A DNA stretch of 64,000 nt from Martelella sp. NC20 (GCF_013459645.1 NZ_CP054861.1:4452001-4516000), one strand, 5' to 3'. Positions 47,970-56,927 are shown, numbered from the stretch's first letter. Made by a program: numbers and translations. The notes: a model not told the origin generated them from the sequence alone.

Positions 47970-48420
47970 GCTCGATCCCGCGAAAATCTTCCGCTTCGAA
48001 CGCCTGTTGAAGGCGCCGCGCGCGCTTGTCTTCGAGGCGCTTTCCGATCCCGCCCATCTCGACCGGTGGTGGGGGCCGGATGGTTTTGTGAACGAGACCC
48101 ACGCGATGGATTTTTCCGTCGGCGGGCTGTGGCGCTACACAATGCACGGCCCCGACGGCAAGGACTGGCCGAACTGGATCCGCTATCACGAGATCACGCC
48201 CGGCCGGATCAGCTACGAGCATGGCGGCGAGATCGGCGAGCCGGCGCATTTCCGCGGCATCATCGACCTCGACGAAACCGAGGACGGCACGCTGATGACG
48301 ATGACGCTGGTGTTCGAGACCAGTGAGGCCCGCGACGCCACCCTGAAACATGGCGCCGAGGACGGCGGAAGGCAGACGCTGGCGAAATTCGACGCCTACC
48401 TTCAGCGGATCAAGCCGTGA
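47959..48420 (+). CDS. SRPBCC (AHSA1-like) protein 2
   Basis: The 153-residue protein is a relative of the preceding one: FERLLKAPRALVFEALSDPAHLDRWWGPDGFVNETHAMDF, then GGLWRYTMHGPDGK and MTLVFETSEARDATLKHG. The two share the WWGP-GF core and may have arisen by duplication. It starts inside the end of the first gene, so translation is coupled. Its stop (48418-48420) lies directly against the stop of a small minus-strand gene. Confidence 0.9.
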   Translation: MSAELDPAKIFRFERLLKAPRALVFEALSDPAHLDRWWGPDGFVNETHAMDFSVGGLWRYTMHGPDGKDWPNWIRYHEITPGRISYEHGGEIGEPAHFRGIIDLDETEDGTLMTMTLVFETSEARDATLKHGAEDGGRQTLAKFDAYLQRIKP

Positions 48421-48594
48421 TCACGCACTGATGATATTGTGCCAGGGAACATAGGGAAAGCCGGTGTTGTCGTCGGCTCCATCCGCGCCCACGACCAGAA
48501 TGTCGTGTTCGCGGTAGGCGCCCGCGCCCGGCATGCCCGGTTCGAAGCGTTCGTCAAAACGCTCAAACGTCCGGGCGTGCAGGACCATCATCAT
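48421..48594 (-). CDS. Small hypothetical protein (57 aa)
   Basis: Three ATG codons in a row (48586-48594) follow GGGAGG at about 11 bases, and the frame runs 57 codons to a stop at 48421-48423. The second half (YREHDILVVGADGADDNTGFPYVPWHNI) has the look of a folded protein, but I know no family. A GTG nine codons upstream (48619-48621) could also start it, giving 66 residues. Its stop abuts that of the SRPBCC gene on the other strand. Confidence 0.5.
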   Translation of the reverse strand: MMMVLHARTFERFDERFEPGMPGAGAYREHDILVVGADGADDNTGFPYVPWHNIISA

Positions 48595-48827
48595 GGTGAT
48601 TGCGATCCTCCCGTCGCGCACGACGCCATCGGCGCGGAGGTTCGCCGCAGCAAAATCTAGCCTGGGTCCCCAGTCTTGGCAATGCCGCTCGCGGCAGTCC
48701 CGTCATTGTCATAATCGGCTGCTAAAATCGCACACTTGAAATCGGATCAAGGTTGACCGAGGCATTATACGTTGATATCAACTCAAAATCCGAGCAATAC
48801 CGGTTTTTAGGACAGGGAGAAAACCGC

Positions 48828-49604
48828 ATGGCGAACGAATTTGTCTGGTACGATCTGATGACGAGCGATGCCGAATCCGCGAAGGCATTTTACAAGAATG
48901 TCGTCGGCTGGAAGGCCCAGGATGCAGGTCATCCCGACATGCCTTACACGCTTCTGGGCATCGAGGGCTATGAGAGCCATGTCTGCGGCCTGATGGAACT
49001 GACCGAGGACATGTGCGCGCAGGAAATTCCGCCGCACTGGATGGGCTATGTCCATGTCGAGGATGTCGACGCCAAGGCCGCAGAATTCAAAGACGCGGGC
49101 GGAGGCGTGCTCATGGCGCCGCATGACATTCCGGGAGTCGGCCGTTTCGCGGTCGTGAGCGATCCGCAGGGCGCGGCGATCAGTATTTTCAAGCCGATCC
49201 CGCCGGAAGGCGGAATGCCGGAAATGCCGCCGGGAGGCGCGACCGGGACCGTGGCATGGCGCGAACTCTACACCCGCGATCCCGAAGCTGCCGTCACCTT
49301 CTACGGCAAGATGTTCGGCTGGAAGCAGACGCAGGCGATGGATATGGGGCCAATGGGCAAATACCACCTCTTCGCCGGCGATGGCGACGATCTTGGCGGC
49401 ATGATGCGGATGCCGGAGGGCATGCCGGTTCCAGCCTGGAGCTATTACTTCCAGGTCGACGGCCTCAACGCCGCCATCGAACGGGTGAAGGCCGGCGGCG
49501 GGCAATTGCTCAACGGCCCGATGGACGTGCCGGACGGCGCGGTCGTCGCCCAGTTTCTCGATCCGCAGGGCGCGTACTTCTGTCTCGTCTCGATGCAGCG
49601 CTGA
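48828..49604 (+). CDS. VOC (glyoxalase/bleomycin-resistance fold) protein with two domains
   Basis: The 258-residue protein contains two VOC units. The first (residues 1 to about 125) starts FVWYDLMTSDAESAKAFYKNVVGW and the second (about 135-258) starts VAWRELYTRDPEAAVTFYGKMFGW. Both have the beta-alpha-beta-beta-beta pattern and the ending ISIFKP or YFCLVSM. Such proteins are often metal-dependent glyoxalase-like enzymes or binding proteins; substrate unknown. The start at 48828 has GGGAGA eight bases upstream; a longer frame begins at 48753 without support. A palindrome GTTGATATCAAC (48771-48782) lies upstream. Confidence 0.88.
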   Translation: MANEFVWYDLMTSDAESAKAFYKNVVGWKAQDAGHPDMPYTLLGIEGYESHVCGLMELTEDMCAQEIPPHWMGYVHVEDVDAKAAEFKDAGGGVLMAPHDIPGVGRFAVVSDPQGAAISIFKPIPPEGGMPEMPPGGATGTVAWRELYTRDPEAAVTFYGKMFGWKQTQAMDMGPMGKYHLFAGDGDDLGGMMRMPEGMPVPAWSYYFQVDGLNAAIERVKAGGGQLLNGPMDVPDGAVVAQFLDPQGAYFCLVSMQR

Positions 49605-49628
49605 AGCAGCGACGCCATCACAACACGC

Positions 49629-49661
49629 TTGCGCCGGAGGCACCTCCGGCGCAAATTTTTG
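49629..49661 (+). terminator. Terminator after the VOC gene
   Basis: TTGCGCCGGAGG (49629-49640) and CCTCCGGCGCAA (49643-49654) form a 12-base perfect stem with ATTTTTG following. It is a strong rho-independent terminator 24 bases after the stop. Confidence 0.93.
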
Positions 49662-49793
49662 TTCGGACCGATCCGGTGCGGACCGGTTCTCCATCCCCAC
49701 GCGCGCAAAAACGAAGTATCAGAGTGCATCCGCGATTCGGGGAAACGCGGACATATCTCGCGTAAACCTGGTGTCGAATCCGGAGCATAGATC

Positions 49794-51317
49794 ATGACCG
49801 AAACCGTCAAGGCGACCCGCCGCGAATGGGTGGGCCTCGTGGTCCTGTCCGTCGCCTGCCTGGTCTATTCAATGGACCTTTCGGTGCTGTTCCTCGCCAT
49901 CCCCTCGATCGTGCGGGAACTGGAACCGACCGCGCCGCAGATTTTGTGGATGAACGATATCTACGGCTTCATGGTCGCGGGCTTCCTGGTGACGATGGGC
50001 GGTCTGGGCGACCGGATCGGGCGGCGCAAGCTGCTGCTGATCGGGGCCGCCGCCTTCGCCGTGACCTCGATTCTCGCCGCCATGGCCCCGACGGCGGGCA
50101 TGCTGATCTTCGCCCGCGCGCTGCTCGGCATTGCCGGCGCCACGGTGGCGCCCTCGACGCTGTCGCTGATCATGAACATGTTTCGCGACGAGAACGAACG
50201 CAACCGCGCGATCGGCGTCTGGGGCACGGCCTTTGCGCTCGGCGGCCTCGTCGGCCCGCTGATCGGCGGGGTGCTGCTCCATTTCTTTCACTGGGGCTCG
50301 GTGTTCCTGATCAACGTGCCGATCATGCTCGCGCTTCTGGCAAGCGGCCCGTTTCTGCTGCCGGAATACCGTTCGGGCGAGAGCCCTCGGCTCGATATCG
50401 CAAGCGTATTGCTGTCGCTTGCGACCGTGTTGCCGGTGATCTACGGGCTGAAGCAGATCGCGGCCCATGGCTTTCACGCAACCGACCTGTTGCCGGTGGC
50501 CGCCGGGATTGCCTTCGGCGTTCTGTTTGTCCGGCGGCAAAACCGGATAGCCGAGCCGTTGATCGACCTCAAGCTCTTCCGTCTGCCGGCCTTCACGGTA
50601 TCGATGCTGGTCAACATGGCGGTGGTGTTCTTTATCTTCTCGATCTTCCTGCTGCAGGCCCAGTTCTTCCAGCTCGTGCTGGGAATGAGCCCGCTGGAGG
50701 CAGCACTCTGGAGCGCCCTGCCCGGCCTGTTCTTCACCGCCATGTCGCTGCAGGCCTGGCGCGTGACCAACCGCTTCGGCCCGATCCCGACCGTCGTCAC
50801 AGGACTGGCGATCAACGCGGTCGGGGCCGCGGCCATCGGCCTTTCGGCCTATTACCAGAGCCTTGCCGGGATGCTGATCGCCAATGTCATCCTCGGCGCA
50901 GGCTTCATTCCGGCCATCCTGACGACCACCGGGCTGATCATCGGCTCGGCGCCGCCCGAGCGCGGCGGGGTCGCCTCGGCGATGTCGGAAACCTGCGCCG
51001 AATTCGGCGGCGCTCTCGGCGTCGGCCTCCTGGGAAGCCTTGCGACAATCGTCTACCGCTTCGCCATGCAGCCGGTGGACCTTTCGGCCTTGCCTGCGAC
51101 CGCCGCCTACGAAACCGGCCAGACGCTCGCCGGCGCCGTAGACGCCGCCCGCGAGCTTGGCGTCAGCGATGCCCCGTGGCTCGCCGCCGCGCGCGATGCC
51201 TATTGCGCAAGCTTCGCCGTCTGCGCGCTGGTCGCGGTGATCGCCCTGCTCGCCCTGTCTTTTGCCGCAAACAGGGTTTACCGCAAGGAGCCGCCGCGCC
51301 CGGTGGAAGCGCACTGA
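49794..51317 (+). CDS. MFS transporter of the DHA2 (EmrB/QacA-type) family
   Basis: The 507-residue inner-membrane protein has 14 hydrophobic segments, the count of DHA2 drug:proton antiporters. The first helix region has SMDLSVLFLAIPSIVREL, then the motif A-like GDRIGRRK between helices 2 and 3, and motif C-like LGGLVGPLIGGVLL. The second half has AEFGGALGVGLLG. It likely exports a drug or metabolite. GGAG precedes the ATG at nine bases. The nearby ArsR and VOC genes might respond to the same stress, but nothing shows it. Confidence 0.92.
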   Translation: MTETVKATRREWVGLVVLSVACLVYSMDLSVLFLAIPSIVRELEPTAPQILWMNDIYGFMVAGFLVTMGGLGDRIGRRKLLLIGAAAFAVTSILAAMAPTAGMLIFARALLGIAGATVAPSTLSLIMNMFRDENERNRAIGVWGTAFALGGLVGPLIGGVLLHFFHWGSVFLINVPIMLALLASGPFLLPEYRSGESPRLDIASVLLSLATVLPVIYGLKQIAAHGFHATDLLPVAAGIAFGVLFVRRQNRIAEPLIDLKLFRLPAFTVSMLVNMAVVFFIFSIFLLQAQFFQLVLGMSPLEAALWSALPGLFFTAMSLQAWRVTNRFGPIPTVVTGLAINAVGAAAIGLSAYYQSLAGMLIANVILGAGFIPAILTTTGLIIGSAPPERGGVASAMSETCAEFGGALGVGLLGSLATIVYRFAMQPVDLSALPATAAYETGQTLAGAVDAARELGVSDAPWLAAARDAYCASFAVCALVAVIALLALSFAANRVYRKEPPRPVEAH

Positions 51318-51420
51318 CGCGCTCCGGCCCGAAAAAGGCGGCCACGGCCGCCATCGCTGACCGATTGACGATTTGTCTGGAAATCGCGCCGCCGCATCTG
51401 TTATAAGTTTCGCCAGCTAT

Positions 51421-51462
51421 GAAACTGGTTCCGGGGTCACGCTTCGGAACCTGTTTCTTTTT
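51421..51462 (+). promoter_or_regulatory. greA: Terminator-like hairpin in the greA leader
   Basis: GAAAC-T-GGTTCCG (51421-51433) pairs with CGGAACC-T-GTTTC (51445-51457) with a single T:T mismatch, and five T follow (51458-51462). TTATAA at 51401-51406 could be a -10 element just upstream, with only a weak -35. That would make this an early terminator that yields a short leader RNA and limits greA. It might instead be the terminator of the transporter gene that ends 104 bases before. Confidence 0.6.
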
Positions 51463-51585
51463 GTGTTGCAGAACGGCGGAAGCTTCCCAAGTGAATGGCT
51501 GTTCGCCCCACGAAATCAAAGAACACGCACGGATGTGACGGAGCCCGTCTCCGCCGCGTCGAAAGTCAGACCAAAGGACAAGAAT

Positions 51586-52062
51586 ATGGTCGAGAAAGTA
51601 CCGATGACGAAGATCGGGGCTGCCAAGCTCAACGAGGAACTGCGCTGGCGCCAGCAGGAGGAACGTCCCCGGATCATTCAGGCAATCGCGGAAGCGCGCG
51701 CCCATGGCGACCTTTCCGAAAATGCCGAATACCACGCCGCCAAGGAAGCCCAGAGCTACAATGAGGGCCGGATCGGCGAACTTGAGGATGTCACCACCCG
51801 CGCGGAGATATTCGACCCCTCCAAGATGTCGGGCGGCAAGGTCCGTTTTGGCGCGACCGTCAAGCTCGTGGACGAGGACACCGAGGAGAAGAAGGTCTAC
51901 CAGATCGTCGGCGACCTCGAAGCTGACGTGAAGGAAGGCCGTATCTCGATCTCTTCCCCGATCTCGCGCGCCCTGATCGGCAAGGAAGTCGGCGATTCGA
52001 TCGAGGTGAATGCGCCGGGTGGAGCCCGCGCCTATGAAATTCTGGAAGTCTTCTGGAAATAG
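51586..52062 (+). CDS. greA: Transcription elongation factor GreA
   Basis: GreA rescues backtracked RNA polymerase by stimulating transcript cleavage. The 158-residue protein has the N-terminal coiled-coil with [40 protein letters not shown], whose acidic tip (DLSENAEY) enters the polymerase channel. A C-terminal FKBP-like domain follows, with [19 protein letters not shown] precedes the ATG at 51586; a frame starting at 51373 runs through the leader hairpin and is not used. The leader is discussed separately. Confidence 0.97.
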   Translation: MVEKVPMTKIGAAKLNEELRWRQQEERPRIIQAIAEARAHGDLSENAEYHAAKEAQSYNEGRIGELEDVTTRAEIFDPSKMSGGKVRFGATVKLVDEDTEEKKVYQIVGDLEADVKEGRISISSPISRALIGKEVGDSIEVNAPGGARAYEILEVFWK

Positions 52063-52090
52063 AACGACTTCTCGCATCCAGTGGTCTGAC

Positions 52091-53152
52091 ATGACGATCA
52101 AGGTCAAAGTTCTAAGCCGTTCCCAGCCGATAAACCCCAGACTCACCCGGCAATTGCCCACAGGCTGGTCCGAAGCCAACGGCCTCGATTTCGTGTTCGA
52201 TCCCGATGCGAGGGTTTACGACTGGCTGGTCGTCTATGACGACCTTCCCCGGTCTACCGGCATAACCGAGGAACGGCTTGCCTGCCCGCCCGAAAACACG
52301 TTGCTGGTCACCTCGGAGCCAAGCGGCGTCAAGGTCTACGGCCGGTCTTTTGTCCGCCAGTTCGGTCATGTCCTGACCAGCCAGGAGCCGATTGCGCTGC
52401 GCCATCCCGGCCGTATCTGGCACCAGGCCGGGCTGACATGGTTTTATGGCATGGACGAAGATCACAATGACTTTCTGTCCGTCGACGAGATCGCACACCG
52501 CTTCCCCGAAAAGACCGAGACCGTGGCGACCGTCTGCTCCAGCAAGCGGCAGAGCCATACGCTTCACCGCCTGCGCTACGACTTCACGGAATATGCCGCC
52601 AGACACCTGCCCGAGCTTCAGGTCTTCGGGCATGGCCGCCGCTATATGGACGACAAGGCCGAGGCTATCGACAGGTTTCGCTACCATCTGGCGATCGAAA
52701 ACCACGTCGCGCCGCACCACATCACCGAAAAACTCTCGGACCCGTTTCTCGGCCTGTCGCTGCCATTCTATTTCGGCGCGCCCAATGTCTTCGACTACTT
52801 TCCCGCCGAAAGCGTCATTCCCGTCGACATCCGCAAGCCCGCCGAAGCCGTGACGATGATAAGAGCGGCAATCGACTCGAATGAATACGAAAAGCGCTTG
52901 CCGGCCATCATCGAGGCCAGGCGGCGCGTGATCGAGGACTATAACTTTTTTTCGCTGGTTTCACAGATCGTCCACCGGGACGAAGCCGCTCGCTATATTC
53001 CCGATGTCACCAGGATCCGCAGCCAGCACGCCGCCCGCAAGGCGGCGCCGGTTTCGGGTATCGCAGATTTCGCCTTCCGCACGGCCCTTCAGTTCAAGAA
53101 TCGCATCGCGAACCTGCGCTCGCCTGACTGGAGCAGCCCCGAGGCGTTTTAG
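52091..53152 (+). CDS. Glycosyltransferase family 10 (fucosyltransferase-like) protein
   Basis: The 353-residue protein has the C-terminal GT10 signature, here YHLAIENHVAPHHITEKLSD, followed by FLGLSLPFYFGAPNVFDYFP. This corresponds to the GDP-sugar-binding region of alpha-1,3-fucosyltransferases, and the N-terminal half is more variable. Members decorate lipopolysaccharide O-chains or other glycans. The donor cannot be told here. No membrane helix is seen, so the enzyme is probably cytoplasmic or peripheral. It starts 28 bases after greA with a weak ribosome site. Its stop overlaps that of the convergent exporter gene. Confidence 0.85.
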   Translation: MTIKVKVLSRSQPINPRLTRQLPTGWSEANGLDFVFDPDARVYDWLVVYDDLPRSTGITEERLACPPENTLLVTSEPSGVKVYGRSFVRQFGHVLTSQEPIALRHPGRIWHQAGLTWFYGMDEDHNDFLSVDEIAHRFPEKTETVATVCSSKRQSHTLHRLRYDFTEYAARHLPELQVFGHGRRYMDDKAEAIDRFRYHLAIENHVAPHHITEKLSDPFLGLSLPFYFGAPNVFDYFPAESVIPVDIRKPAEAVTMIRAAIDSNEYEKRLPAIIEARRRVIEDYNFFSLVSQIVHRDEAARYIPDVTRIRSQHAARKAAPVSGIADFAFRTALQFKNRIANLRSPDWSSPEAF

Positions 53153-53910
53153 AGCCGCCACCAGGCCGAGATGCCGAGGACAATGCCGAAAAGCGCCGAA
53201 CAGACCATCGCCGACAGCGCCACGTTGCGATAGCTCGCCTCAGAACCGCGCCGGAAGAAATACGCGCCAAGCGCCGATCCGGCCGCGCACAGGGGCGCGG
53301 AAAACAGCCCGAGCAGGACGACATGGAGGTGGAGCGAGCCGTCAAACGCCGCCGTCGCCAGAGCGAAAACCGCGAGAATCGCAAAGAGGATTATCATCGA
53401 CGCCCGCTTGGCCCGCGCCGGCACCTCGCGCGCGAGAAAATAGGCGACGACCGGCGGACCGGGGGCTGCGGCAAGCCCGCTGAACAGGCCTGCGAAAAAA
53501 CCGACCGCCGTGGTCGCGACCGGGCCCGGACGGGCTCCGAGCGAAAACCTGAAAAACAGCGCCGCAGCGGCCGCGGCGGTAATCGAGCCGATCACGATCT
53601 GCGCCAGCCAGAGCGGCACGACGGAGATGAACAGCAACCCCACCGGCGTGCCGAACAGCGCTGCAAGCGTCAACATGCCGACGGCCCGGCGATCGGCATG
53701 GCCGATACATTCCGGCAGATCGATCAGGGTCAGCGAGATCTGCACGACCAGCACCGCCAGAACGGCGTCGGCCGGCGGCACCAGCAGCACCAGAAACGGC
53801 ATCGCAACCAGCGCCATGCCGAATCCGGCCAGTCCGCGCAGGAAAGCGCCCGCCGCGAGACAGGCCGCAAAGCCAGCAAACACCGGAAGGGAAATGGCAA
53901 GGTCGGGCAT
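53149..53910 (-). CDS. TauE/SafE-family sulfite exporter candidate
   Basis: The 253-residue membrane protein has seven or eight hydrophobic segments and the family-typical FLRGLAGFGMALVAMPFL at the N terminus, with FFAGLFSGLAAAPGPPVV opening the second half. Such proteins export sulfite, sulfoacetate or related organic acids. Here the gene is the last of the GMC-xsc-pta series on one strand, 53 bases after pta, and Xsc releases sulfite, so sulfite export is the natural reading. The transported substrate is inferred from context. Its stop overlaps the stop of the GT10 gene. Confidence 0.88.
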   Translation of the reverse strand: MPDLAISLPVFAGFAACLAAGAFLRGLAGFGMALVAMPFLVLLVPPADAVLAVLVVQISLTLIDLPECIGHADRRAVGMLTLAALFGTPVGLLFISVVPLWLAQIVIGSITAAAAAALFFRFSLGARPGPVATTAVGFFAGLFSGLAAAPGPPVVAYFLAREVPARAKRASMIILFAILAVFALATAAFDGSLHLHVVLLGLFSAPLCAAGSALGAYFFRRGSEASYRNVALSAMVCSALFGIVLGISAWWRL

Positions 53911-53963
53911 TGGCCCTCACCGCATGCCGACGGAACAGGCGAACCTGCGGACGCGAAAACAGC

Positions 53964-54968
53964 TCATTCCTGCGCGCCCGCCTGGCAGGCGGTCACCGCG
54001 ATCATATCGAGCACGTCCTGAGCCGAGCAACCGCGCGACAGGTCGTTTGCCGGCTTGTCGAGGCCCTGAAGCACGGGACCGATGGCCGACGCGCCGCCAA
54101 TGCGCTGGGCGATCTTGTAGCCGATATTGCCGGCCTGAAGATCGGGAAAGATGAAGATATTGGCCTCTCCGCCGAGCGGTTCGGCAGCGCCCTTGGACTT
54201 TGCGATCTCGGGCACGAACGCCGCATCGAACTGCAGCGCGCCGTCGACCAGCAGATCCGGCCGGTTGAGCCGCACCAGCTTCACGGCCTGCTCGACCTTG
54301 TCGACCATGGGATGGGAAGCGCTGCCGCGCGTGGCAAAGGAAAGCATCGCGATCCGCGGCGTGTCGCCGGTCAGCATGGTATAGGAGCCTGCCGCCGCGA
54401 TCGCGATCTTGCTGAGTTCCGCCGCATCCGGATCGATGACCAACCCGCAATCGGAAAACAGGAAAGCGCCCTTCCTGGAATGGTGCTCGCCTTCCAGCAT
54501 CATCAGGAAGAAGCTGGAAACCAAACGGGTGCCGGGTGCGGCCCCGATCACCTGGATCGCGGTTCTGACGACATCGGCGGTCGAGCACGCGGCTCCCGAC
54601 ACCGTGCCGTCGGCATGCCCGGCCTTCACCATCAGCGCCGCGAAGACATAAGGGTTGCGCGCAGCCTTGGCGGCATCCTCCTCGGTGATGCCCTTGTGTT
54701 TGCGCAGCGTGAAATAGAGCTTCGAAAGCTCGGGCAGAAGCGGCGAGCTTTCCGGGGCGACGACCTCGATGGCTTCGGGACGGGCGATGCCGATCCCGGC
54801 GCAAAGCGCGTCGATGTCGCCTTCCGCGCCGACCAGAATAATACGGGCAACCCCCATATCCGCCGCCTTGCAGGCGGCCTCCAATACGCGCCTGTCGTGC
54901 GATTCCGGCAGAATGATCGTCTTGTTCAGGCGCTTCGCATTGGCGAAAATCTTCTCAAGCTGGTTCAT
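53964..54968 (-). CDS. pta: Phosphate acetyltransferase
   Basis: Pta converts acetyl phosphate and CoA to acetyl-CoA. The 334-residue protein is the short form without the N-terminal regulatory domains. It shows the family motifs TIILPESHDRRVLEAA, VSGAACSTADVVRTAIQVIG, VIDPDAAELSKIAI and NIFIFPDLQAGNIGYKI. Directly downstream of xsc, it disposes of the acetyl phosphate that Xsc makes. AAGGTGAG precedes the ATG. The gap of 151 bases to xsc holds a hairpin that may lower its expression. Confidence 0.95.
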   Translation of the reverse strand: MNQLEKIFANAKRLNKTIILPESHDRRVLEAACKAADMGVARIILVGAEGDIDALCAGIGIARPEAIEVVAPESSPLLPELSKLYFTLRKHKGITEEDAAKAARNPYVFAALMVKAGHADGTVSGAACSTADVVRTAIQVIGAAPGTRLVSSFFLMMLEGEHHSRKGAFLFSDCGLVIDPDAAELSKIAIAAAGSYTMLTGDTPRIAMLSFATRGSASHPMVDKVEQAVKLVRLNRPDLLVDGALQFDAAFVPEIAKSKGAAEPLGGEANIFIFPDLQAGNIGYKIAQRIGGASAIGPVLQGLDKPANDLSRGCSAQDVLDMIAVTACQAGAQE

Positions 54969-55075
54969 GTTCTCACCTTACGATTACGATTGCGCTGATC
55001 GGGACGACGAGGCCCATAAAAGGCATTTAGGGGACGATTGGCAAGATCGATCGCGGCCTCATTTTCAACAGATAA

Positions 55076-55094
55076 AGGCGAGGAGGCCTCGCCT
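55076..55094 (-). terminator. Hairpin between xsc and pta
   Basis: AGGCGAGG (55076-55083) pairs with CCTCGCCT (55087-55094) with three unpaired bases. On the minus strand TTATCTGTTG follows, so it is a weak or partial terminator after xsc. Confidence 0.4.
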
Positions 55095-55119
55095 CCCCGC
55101 CATTGGCTCCGCCGTCAGG

Positions 55120-56895
55120 TCAGACGGCCTGTTTGCGCATGTCCGCCCGGTTGATGCCGGCGACCGAAACCGGCTTCTTCATCGCGTCGCGACGGAAGGG
55201 CTCGCCGAGTTCCTGGTTCAGCACCACCTCGATGAAGGTCGATTGCTTTTCCTTCATCTGGCGTTCGACAGCCTTTTCGAGTTCGGCGGAAAGCTGGTCC
55301 ATCGATGTCACCTGCACGCCTTCGACGCCGCAGGCTTTCGCGATATCGGCGTAGCGGACATCGAGCGAGAGTTCGGTACCCACGAAATTATCGTCGAACC
55401 ACAGCGTGGTGTTGCGTTTTTCGGCGCCCCACTGGTAGTTGCGGAAGATCACCATCGTGATCGCCGGCCACGTGTCGCGCTTCAGCGACACCATCTCGTT
55501 CATCGAGATGCCGAAGGCGCCGTCGCCCGCAAAACCGACAACCGGCGTGTCCGGCTGGCCGATCTTGGCGCCGACGATCGCCGGGAAACCGTAACCGCAG
55601 GGACCGAACAGCCCGGGGGCGAGATATTTGCGCCCCTCCTCGAAGGTCGGGTAGGCATTGCCGATCGCGCAGTTATTGCCGATGTCGGAGGTGATGATCG
55701 CATCCTTGGGCAGCGTCTTCTGGATCGCGCGCCATGCCATGCGCGGGCTCATCCGCTCCGGTTCGCGGTCGCGGGCGCGCTCGTTCCAGCTGGTGCCCGC
55801 ATCGTCCTCCTCATGATCGAGCGAGGTCAGTTCCTGCGCCCAGGCGGACTTGGTCTTCGCGATCAGCGCCTTGCGGTCGTCGCGATCGATATCACCCGCA
55901 TTGCCGGCAAGCCTGTCGAGAATCCCGGTGGCGACCTTGTTCGAATCGCCGACGATGCCGACACTCACAGCCTTGGTGAGGCCGATCCGGTCCGGATTGA
56001 TATCGACCTGAATGATCGCCGCATCCTTCGGCCAGTAGTCGATGCCGTAGCCCGGCAGCGTCGAGAACGGGTTGAGGCGGGTGCCGAGCGCCAGCACGAC
56101 ATCGGCCCTGGCGATCAGCTCCATCGCCGCCTTTGAGCCATTATAGCCAAGCGGCCCGGCAAACAGCGGATGATTGCCGGGAAAGGCGTCATTGTGCTGG
56201 TAGCCGACGCAGACCGGCGCATCCAGCCGTTCGGCAAGCGCCCTCGATGCCTCGATCGCGCCGCCGAGAACGACGCCCGCGCCATTGAGGATCACCGGGA
56301 ATTTGGCTTCGCTCAGAAGCTTCGCGGCGCGGTCGATCGCCTGTTCACCGCCGGCCGGGCGTTCGAATTCGACGATCGCCGGCAGTTCGATATCGATGAC
56401 CTGGGTCCAGAAATCGCGCGGAATGTTGATCTGCGCCGGGCCGCAGGCGCGCTTGGCCTTCAGGATCACGCGGTTCAGCACCTCGGCGATGCGGGACGCG
56501 TCGCGCACCTCTTCCTGATACGCGACCATGTCCTTGAACAACGCCATCTGCTCGACTTCCTGAAAGCCGCCCTGCCCGATGGTCTTGTTGGCGGCCTGCG
56601 GGGTCACCACCAGAAGCGGGGTATGGTTCCAGTAGGCGGTCTTGACCGGCGTGACCAGCGAGGTGATGCCCGGCCCGTTCTGGGCAACGACCATCGACAT
56701 CTTGCCGGTCGCGCGGCTGTAGCCGTCGGCCATCATTCCGGCATTGCATTCATGGGCACAGTCCCAGAATTCGATACCGGCCTGCGGGAAAAGGTCGGAA
56801 ATCGGCATCATCGCCGAACCGATGATGCCGAAGGCGTGCTCGATGCCGTGCATCTGAAGGACTTTGACGAAAGCCTCTTCGGTGGTCATTTTCAT
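55120..56895 (-). CDS. xsc: Sulfoacetaldehyde acetyltransferase
   Basis: Xsc is a thiamine-diphosphate enzyme that turns sulfoacetaldehyde and phosphate into acetyl phosphate and sulfite, the desulfonation step shared by taurine and isethionate breakdown. The 591-residue protein has the three-domain layout of the acetolactate-synthase group: catalytic Glu in CAHECNAGMMADGYSR, and the cofactor motif GFAGDGAFGISMNEMVSL near the C-terminal third. RNYQWGAEKRNTTLWFDDNFVGTEL is characteristic of Xsc. GGAG precedes the ATG. It lies 32 bases after the GMC dehydrogenase gene and before pta, which fits this reaction. Confidence 0.95.
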   Translation of the reverse strand: MKMTTEEAFVKVLQMHGIEHAFGIIGSAMMPISDLFPQAGIEFWDCAHECNAGMMADGYSRATGKMSMVVAQNGPGITSLVTPVKTAYWNHTPLLVVTPQAANKTIGQGGFQEVEQMALFKDMVAYQEEVRDASRIAEVLNRVILKAKRACGPAQINIPRDFWTQVIDIELPAIVEFERPAGGEQAIDRAAKLLSEAKFPVILNGAGVVLGGAIEASRALAERLDAPVCVGYQHNDAFPGNHPLFAGPLGYNGSKAAMELIARADVVLALGTRLNPFSTLPGYGIDYWPKDAAIIQVDINPDRIGLTKAVSVGIVGDSNKVATGILDRLAGNAGDIDRDDRKALIAKTKSAWAQELTSLDHEEDDAGTSWNERARDREPERMSPRMAWRAIQKTLPKDAIITSDIGNNCAIGNAYPTFEEGRKYLAPGLFGPCGYGFPAIVGAKIGQPDTPVVGFAGDGAFGISMNEMVSLKRDTWPAITMVIFRNYQWGAEKRNTTLWFDDNFVGTELSLDVRYADIAKACGVEGVQVTSMDQLSAELEKAVERQMKEKQSTFIEVVLNQELGEPFRRDAMKKPVSVAGINRADMRKQAV

Positions 56896-56927
56896 GGGTG
56901 GTCTCCTCTACGATATTCTATTCGGTG

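Noticed and set aside
48771-48782. The 12-base palindrome GTTGATATCAAC before the VOC gene as an operator
   Set aside because: It is perfect, but no promoter elements are placed sensibly around it and 12-base palindromes arise by chance. It is only mentioned in the gene entry.
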